From positions 17,244,049 through 17,308,048 of the forward strand of contig JAVIAB010000160.1 of assembly GCA_032433765.1 (NCBI GenBank): DNA of 64,000 nt. Direction: 5' to 3'. Positions 57,631 to 64,000 of the stretch are shown here, piece after piece. Below the pieces are notes generated by a model. That model made no database searches. It had not been told where the DNA came from and saw nothing but the letters and a program-made list of their open reading frames with translations. Source of the stretch: Megaustenia siamemsis. Taxonomy: Eukaryota; Mollusca; Gastropoda; Stylommatophora; Ariophantidae. Every line of letters starts with the position of its first letter. Within the stretch, counting starts at the first letter, position 1. The position numbers and the translations under genes were made by a program.

Positions 57631-57860
57631 CCATCTTCTTCTGGATCTTCCTTTGGTTTTTTCCATGCATTCTTGAGAAGAACACCCTTGATGGTGATTG
57701 GTAAGGATTCATGACCAGGTGGCCAAACCATTTAAGTTGTTGTTCTATATATTCTTGGCAGGGTTCTGTTCCTACCAATTTTCTTATGGTTTCATTTGGT
57801 ATTCTATCACTTCTTGTGTTGTTTGTTACTTTTCTCAAGCACCGCGTCTCACATATTTCT
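57631..57860 (-). mobile_element. LINE C-terminal part interrupted by the Polinton
   Basis: Minus strand: QLKWFGHLVMNPYQSPSRV with PCQEYIEQ just before it, matching 33,170-33,300 (LKWFGHLVRMNPHQSAS). Its 3' end is the tandem 135-bp array at 45.5-46.8 kb on the other side of the insertion. Confidence 0.85.
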
Positions 57861-58019
57861 TAATTACATGTTCAACTAAGACCTAGAAATGTGACCGATT
57901 ATAACTTAGAAACTAGGGCGACCTGGCCTTTAGCTGTCATATTATCTATAAATATGTCGCAGATCAATTGAAAAATTAGGACGCCGACAGTATATACCAT
58001 ACGCGCTTTATGTTTTGGT

Positions 58020-58200
58020 AAAAAATGCTGACATGCTGAACATATACACGAGAATGCTGACATGCTGAACATATACAGGAGAATGTTAACATGCTGAACG
58101 TATAGACGAGAATGCTGACGAGCTGAACAAAAACACGTGAACGCTGACAAGCTGAACATATACACGAGAATGCTGACATGCTGAACATATACAAAGAGAA
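58020..58200. repeat. 29-bp minisatellite (about 6 copies)
   Basis: GAATGCTGACATGCTGAACA / TATACACGA units. The minus-strand Cys/Ser-rich ORF is a repeat artefact. Confidence 0.93.
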
Positions 58201-58734
58201 CACTTTAAAAAACATGGATAAAATGTTAAGTCGAAACTACAATCGAAATATAAATAACAATCTAAGATACATGTTAATATATTAGTTGTAGAAAACAGTG
58301 ATATAACTTTTAGATACAGGAAACATCAAGAAAGGAATAGAGCTTTTGGGCTTGCAACAAATATAGAGATGACTAAAAATAGTTCCGTCCAGTCGATAGA
58401 GCATCCTCATTGCACAGCTGATAACTCTACGGTGCCTACATCAGCAAGTTTCACAGTAGGAACCACACACGCTACACTCGCCAGACAATAGCAAAAGGGC
58501 TGGATAGAATCAGCTCGGAACAAACTTCGAAGCATTAGCGAAGACCTTGACCTCAACCTCCTTAGTCGCTTCTGACGACATTCCTGGCAATTGACAGTTG
58601 CTCCTGTCCTTTCATCCCTGGCCGTGGTCAGAACCACTACAACCGCACGGACGAAAACGTTGACGATAAGTAGATGTAAAAAGAAAATGTTGATAATAAG
58701 TAGATGTAAGCAGAAAATATTGATAATAAATAGA
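58201..58734. other. Unassigned sequence before the I-like LINE tail
   Basis: 58,650-58,735 has three copies of GATAATAAGTAGATGTAA-like sequence, also found at 62,456-62,520 on the far side of the LINE. 58,380-58,640 has no recognised identity, although it may belong to the LINE 3' region. Confidence 0.45.
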
Positions 58735-58793
58735 TTTAGTTATTGAGTTATTTGCGGGTCATCATCATTGCACTTCGAACATGTCCATAGGTG

Positions 58794-59585
58794 CTAGGAT
58801 CCCTTCCTCAGCAAGTCCCGCAGTGTCCAGCGACTGACGACTCCAGTTCTGTGTTGGTTGATAAGTCTTCTTACACGCCAACTAAGTTTCTCATTTCTGG
58901 CTGTGCCCATCTTAACTCCCATTTCTTTCAGCCGAAGTAGTGACGTGGATTTGTGGTTGTCGAAGTCCTGTGCTCTTCCCACATCTCGGAGGGCACTGAT
59001 GATGTCCGCCCGATCCATTGGTTGACTGTCCTCAACGACAGCGCAGCTAGCCAACCTGTCCGTTCTTTCATTTCCCCGTACTCCCGCAAATCCAGGGACA
59101 TAGACAAAGGTCACCTTACATATATTTTGACTTCTGCAATGACTTTTTTTCCACTTTTTTTATCATGCTCATCGAATCACTCAGTATACATGCTGGGTGT
59201 AGTCTTGTGACTCTAAACATTTGAATGCCTTGGTCACTGCCATCGCCTCCATTGTCATGCTACTCGTGGTCATGACGTATGCACCACTGTCTTCGTAGAC
59301 TATTCTGCCTGCTGAGCGTGTTGTAAACGAACATGCGCTTCTTTGGTGTCGTCTTACAGATCCGTCTGTATAGATGACTGCATCTTTCTCATCGGTGTTA
59401 TCGCAGATCAGACCGTTGACCTCAGCATTAACCACGACCGGGTTCTGTTCCCTACTTTTCCTGTCGAGTGTGACAATACACGAGAAAGTCCCCTTGAATG
59501 ACGTAGGCACCGGTATCCACTCCTCACCAACGCTGATATTGGTAAGCCCACAGACCTGTTTGATGACATCTTCTGCTCGGCCCAC
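58794..59585 (-). pseudogene. RNase H domain of the I-like LINE
   Basis: The four acidic positions are visible across two frames: AVIYTDGSV (Asp), MTMEAMAV (Glu), ILSDSMSMIKK (Asp, near 59,190-59,155, frameshifted) and GNERTDRLA (Asp). The usual PGHAG is PGFAG here, a His-to-Phe change at a conserved position. The downstream KLSWRVRRLINQHRTGV block is the C-terminal tail also seen at 22.1 kb. Confidence 0.8.
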
Positions 59586-59924
59586 CCATGATTTGCCTCA
59601 TTTTAGCCTGTCACCTTTCTCTGTGTTGAGCACGTGGTGCAATGGATGCTCTTTATCTGTACTAATCTTCAGGTATGATCGTACCCTCCAGATCTTGATT
59701 CTGTCATCCATGGTTGGAAAGTCAAGAAGATAACTCATTGCTACACTGGGAGTGTCTCTCGTACACCCCAAGACAATGCTCATAGTTTCATTCTGTATTT
59801 TCTCCAGGCTGTCAATTTGAGTCGTACTGACAGTAAGAATTGCCTGGTGCGAGGACTAATCCCTGGAACAGAAGAGTAAGTAGCCTCTGCTCGATGTTGG
59901 CAGCTGCCATGACCTTCAAGGCGG

Positions 59925-60965
59925 CTAATCCTTGTGGGATTTTGTTATCACATGGTCAACGTGGTCCTGAAAACACAGGCTGCGATTAAACTTAACACCG
60001 AGGTATGTCATCAACTTGTCCCTGGTCACCTCATCATCTTCCATTCGTACTACCGGTGTGTCCGTATTAACGATATGATTGTTAAGGGAGAACCATGAAA
60101 CTGATGCTTTATTAGGATTAACCAAGGCACCCGAAACCCCACACCAGGAAGAAATGCGATCGAGTTCGCCTTGCGATAAACCAGAATATCATCAGCAAAA
60201 GTCATAGTTCTTCCCCTCCCATCCAGCTGTTGTTCTGTGATCGTTATTGTGTACACGTTAAATAGAACTGGTGACAATGGTGAGCCTTGTGGCAGCCCAG
60301 GACAAATGGATGTTGGCTCGGAAGACCAACTTCCACATCTGTGTATCACCTTCCTCTGAAACAGTGCCACAGCAATCCATCTAAAGAGGAAGGGGTGCAC
60401 CGTTAGTTTGAGGAGCATATGCATGAGGTATTAAAATGTACCCTGTTGTGTGCATCCTCGATATCTATAGCAGCAGCACATGTCTCCTCTCATCTGTGGA
60501 AGCCTTCGAAGACGTCATAGGCGAAGACTGCCGCATTGAGCCATGTCTCTTTGTTATATCTACAACCTCTGAGTATGGGTGGGAATACGCGTTTCTGTTC
60601 CAGGTGACAGGTGAGGACACGGACAACTATTTTCTCCAGCAGCTCGTAGTGTTCTGCATTGTGATGATTCTGTAGGCACTGATCTGAGAATGGTCCTAGT
60701 TTGGCTTCGGTAGCGGTAGTAAGTAGCTGTGTAGCCACTCCTCCTTAATCTGGCCACTCCGAATGCTGACATTAAACTCACTGGCCAGTTTTGTCAAGTC
60801 GTCGTCAGCTAAATGGCCTATGTCATCGTACCGAACACCATCTGGAACAGGAGCAGCGTTGTGTGACCTTTTAAGTGTCGTGCGAATGGTATCGGTTGTG
60901 ATTGTGAGATCTTCTTCCAGCCCTACATCCTTACACAATTTTGACAGCGATCCCCGTATCCTCAT
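59925..60965 (-). pseudogene. Reverse transcriptase domain of the I-like LINE
   Basis: From 5' to 3': HNAAPVPDGVRYDDIGHLAD (60,850-60,790), LLPLPKPN (60,719-60,696), motif A AAAIDIEDAHNRVHF (about 60,475-60,430), motif B GLPQGSPLSPVLFNVY (about 60,305-60,255), motif C TMTFADDILVYR (about 60,210-60,170), then YLGVKFNRSLCFQDHVDHV. The catalytic Asp residues are intact but the frame shifts several times between motifs. Confidence 0.85.
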
Positions 60966-61524
60966 TCTTACAGCCTCATTTCTTTGGTCCGTCTGCTCAA
61001 TGTAGCGGGCAAGCAGTGCATTCCCTTTACTCTCATCAGATTTGTGTCATTTCCGACCTGTGCTCTGAAAGTCTTGTACGCCTCTGAGTCGTGTTGTACC
61101 ATTCATGCTTCGATGAAGACGCCAGAATGTGGCTAGCGATTTTTCTGAGCACACTTTTTTACAGAAATCATTACATTTGGCATCTTTAGCCTGTTTAGCA
61201 CATAATAAAGTGCATCATTTTTTGCTCGACCTCTTCTTTCAGACGCATCAAGTGCTCAGGTTGTGTTCTTGCATTCTTTCTGGCTTTCTGCCAAGTCTTG
61301 GCCGTTTGTCTCTTGTCCCGCCAAGCTTCCTCGACTTCTACGTTCCACCAGGGTGGCTGCGTCCATCTCTCCTGCTGTTTCATGTGTCCGATTTTGCTAA
61401 TGACGTCCTGGTCTGTTTTCTCGTAGTGGAATGTGTGGAGCTTTCTCTTCTAGCTTCTATTTCTGCTTTTCTCAATTAGAAGGACACACGGATAGTGAAC
61501 ACTTCCGTGGAATCCCAGTGCACT

Positions 61525-62262
61525 CTACTTGCAAACCGGTGCGAAGGTGGAAGACACCATTGCAAGGTCTATGACACTATCAGAGTCCCATGTTCGAGTG
61601 GCCATTCTGGCTGCCCTTCCATCATTCAAGCACACTAAATCGACTGACTCTAGTGCGTTCTCAAGGTCTTCTCCCTGCTTGTTGGTTATGACGTTACCCC
61701 ACTGGTTTCCTCTAGCATTAAAGTCTCCGCAGAAAATGACGTTCTCTTCATCGAACTCGAAGAGATTCTGCCATTGTTGTGTGTTCACCTTTCCATTACA
61801 GGCATACACATTCACAATCACGAAATGAACTGGGGTCTGCACTCTAACCCCATGTACCTGCAATTCTGCATTGTTCCACGCAGACATATCAACCTCAGCT
61901 GCCACCATTTTGTTGCGCACAAGGATGGCCTGCCCAAGGTGTCGCCTATTGTAGAAACAATGAAAGCCAGGAGTACTTACTGTCCTGTCATCAAGAAGAG
62001 TTTCTTGCAAAACCATTATATCGGCGCCGCTCAGTAGCTTATCAAGAATGGGCTGTCGTTGATTTATGGACCCACAATTCCAATAAGTAACGCGCTCATA
62101 CTTTAGGCCTAGCCTCTCACACTTCGACAGTTTAATGCCACCACGCTTACCCTGTCGTGTTTTCCTTCTTCGATGTTGTCGTTTGGGCTGCATTTGATTA
62201 CTTATTGTCGCCATAGTTGATGTTGTCGCTGAAAGTCGATGCTGTGGATGGTCTAGACTCAC
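61525..62262 (-). pseudogene. AP-like endonuclease domain of the I-like LINE
   Basis: A 245-codon frame. N-terminal basic leader (QPKRQHRRRKTRQGKRGG), then TYWNCGSINQRQPILDKL, the metal-binding VLQETLLDD, LVRNKMVAAEVD, FCGDFNARGNQWG (catalytic Asp/Asn) and a C-terminal DSVIDLAMVS. The terminal SDH of active enzymes is not evident; the frame is lost at 61,525, before the RT. Marked as part of an inactive element. Confidence 0.85.
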
Positions 62263-62300
62263 TTAGTCGCACGGTCCAGAACCCATTTCCACATTATAGA

Positions 62301-63496
62301 CTGGCCAATTCCAGTAAATAGTAAATCGCTCTGCAGCACTCAGATACATTGCGAGCTTTTGACAAATAAATGAATTAGGTGTCCTTAATAACAGACCGGC
62401 GAAAACAAATCGCCATTTTTTTCACGCGTTCAAAAGCGCAAATATATATATATATATGATAATGCTGATAATAAATAGATGTAAGTAATATGAAAATAAT
62501 GTTGATAATAAACAGATGAGCATCGCAGAACTTGCAAATATCAGAATAAATAGACATAATCTTGAAGGAGCCCATTGATGCATATGTTTAGGTACCCACA
62601 GCAGCGGCGGACGGTGACTTTGAAACCTGAGGAGGCTAGACATGACACTGAACTTTTAGGCTGATCTTTAACCTGATCATTTGTGACATAAATGCAATTT
62701 TGCACTATGTAATATAGTTCCATCAATTATTGTCCGAAATTAACATATTTATAACTACATAATACTATCTTAGTTATTTGCATTATAAGTTATGAAAAGA
62801 AACAATGCTTTTGCTGTTAATCAAATTCTTTAAAGTTTTGATCAGGTATTTTTAAATTTTTATATAAAGATACAGAGTAGTGATTCTTAGCCGGCACATC
62901 ATCATAGATTCTGCTCGCCCTGTCGGCACTACTTCTAACGTTTCAATAACAAAAATAGAAGGTGGTGTGACTGAGTTGTCGTGCTTTTGATACCATGAAA
63001 ACAAGGAGGTAATTGTTGAAATGGCCTAGCTGGTTCTCGTTCACATTGCAATGTCTATAGATGTAGTTGTACGGTTGTAGTAGGTTTGACCTCCACAGAC
63101 ATTGAAGCCTGTTTATTAGTAACGGCTTGAGTTATTTGAACTAGATCACGGCTGTACTAGGGAATATGTTGGTTGTACACAGACATTGAACTCATTGAGC
63201 TGGATTGTGATTGTGTTGTATACTCTGATCAAATATTAGAGGAGTTGTGGCCTCTGTTGTCTCCTCTGATTATCCGCCGCCGACTCACAATATGATACTC
63301 TTTATATAGAGATTTACAGCAGAAGGCAGTAAGACCAAAGGAGTCAATCCCAATGGTTTCAGCCCAATAGCTTTTTGACAATTTAAAAGGGCCAACATGG
63401 ATCATACTCCCAGTTGTCATGGCTTCTAAATTGCATTCTGAGCTTGAAAGTCCGTCAAATGACGTGATGGATTCTAGTACTAACAACATGTAATGG
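62301..63496. other. Unassigned sequence
   Basis: Contains a (TA)n at 62,442-62,457 and the GATAATAAATAGATGTAA repeats at 62,456-62,520. The 86-codon minus-strand frame 63,229-63,489 (containing LESITSFDGLSSSECNLEAM and FKLSKSYWAETIGIDSFGL) has a non-repetitive composition but no recognised family. Confidence 0.45.
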
Positions 63497-64000
63497 AAAT
63501 CATCATCATCTTTGAGTGCCTTCTCCGCAACGAAGGTTGGCTACCATGGATCGCCATTCTACTCTGTTTCTTGCTTTGATGGTACAGGCTGTCATAGATT
63601 GATTTGTCCATCTTTTAATGTTACTCGTCTATGTTAGTCTTGGTCTGCCTCTGCCTCTTTTAACTTGTATTTTCCCTTCCAATATTACTTTTAGTAGGAT
63701 GTTGTGTCTATTAACATGCCCCAAAAAATTCATTTGTCTTGTTCTAATTGTGTTTAGTAGTTCTCTTTTTATTTTCAGTTGTTTTAAAACTTCATCGTTT
63801 GTTTTCCTTTATTTCCATCCAATTCTACCTATTCTTCTATAAATCCACATTTCAAAGGCTTCAATTTTCTTTTCTGTTATCTTTTGTCTAATGTCCATGT
63901 TTCTGCACCATACAGGAATACTGAGAAGATGTAACATTTTACCATTTTTACTTTCAGCCCTGCTGTAATGGAAATATGAAGCGGTAAATAGAAGAATCAT
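63497..64000 (-). mobile_element. LINE-3 family fragment, continuing beyond the window
   Basis: Parallels 42,405-42,870 closely: TTTGAGTGCCTTCTCCGCAA, GGTTGGCTACCATGGATCGC, TTCATTTGTCTTGTTC. The minus-strand translation at 64,000-63,809 gives KKIEAFEMWIYRRIGRIGWK, the thumb-side block. The 3' tail TCATCATCATC is at the left. Confidence 0.85.

Larger units (their letters stand above)
58735..62300 (-). mobile_element. Near full-length I-like LINE, frameshifted
   Basis: One minus-strand element with endonuclease, RT and RNase H in the I-clade order (5' at about 62,300, 3' at 58,735). I-like elements such as nimbus are known in freshwater snails; membership is inferred only from domain order. 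The ORF2 is split by several frameshifts, so it is inactive. Short fragments of the same or a sister family lie at 3.4, 22.1 and 41.6 kb. Confidence 0.88.

Noticed and set aside
63229..63489. 86-codon minus-strand ORF as a host gene
   Set aside because: Non-repetitive composition but no recognisable domain, no splice or start support; left as unassigned.

Overview
This is a eukaryotic, AT-rich, repeat-dominated window. I see no complete host protein-coding gene. The content points to a mollusc, most likely a gastropod of the pulmonate type: a tRNA-headed SINE in seven copies, several non-LTR retrotransposon (LINE) families including an RNase H-bearing I-like element, a Polinton/Maverick, abundant minisatellites, and a decayed multi-EGF/galactose-binding receptor-like gene of a type expanded in molluscs. 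The host assignment is inference from repeat and family style, not a database match.

Layout. 1-7.2 kb: a 24-bp minisatellite, SINE copies, an (AAAG)n tract, two LINE 3' fragments and a 26-bp minisatellite. 7.3-22.0 kb: a 58-bp minisatellite carrying four copies of one LINE. Three are equally 5'-truncated and sit in a ~4.25-kb higher-order repeat (LINE plus ~2 kb of minisatellite); the fourth is an independent insertion with its own target-site duplication, keeping the 5' end but deleted internally. 22-30.7 kb: a 39-bp minisatellite, LINE and SINE fragments, a candidate Penelope-type hammerhead ribozyme, a dispersed element made of a tandem-repeat block plus a unique block (second copy at 35 kb), and an EGF-repeat pseudogene on the minus strand. 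31-45 kb: minisatellites, SINEs and many pieces of at least four LINE families, one split by the second copy of the dispersed element. 45.5-46.8 kb: nine copies of a 135-bp unit derived from a LINE 3' end.

46,766-57,624 is the most striking object: a 10.86-kb near-perfect inverted palindrome (arms ~5.44 and ~5.30 kb, loop ~117 bp) with AG...CT termini and a 6-bp target-site duplication ATCTAT. Both arms carry, pointing outward, the same C-terminal fragment of a Polinton protein-primed DNA polymerase B. It is a fold-back Polinton/Maverick derivative inserted inside the tandemly expanded 3' end of an older LINE whose coding part resumes at 57,631. Each arm also holds a CCAAT/GC-box promoter-like segment, a 102-codon ORF of unknown function ending at a splice-donor-like site, and three tandem-repeat blocks (32, ~219 and ~137 bp).

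57.6-64 kb: the interrupted LINE, a 29-bp minisatellite, a nearly full-length but frameshifted I-like LINE on the minus strand (endonuclease, reverse transcriptase, RNase H), and a further LINE 3' fragment at the right edge. The genes do not form a pathway; the window records nested transposition, tandem amplification and decay.
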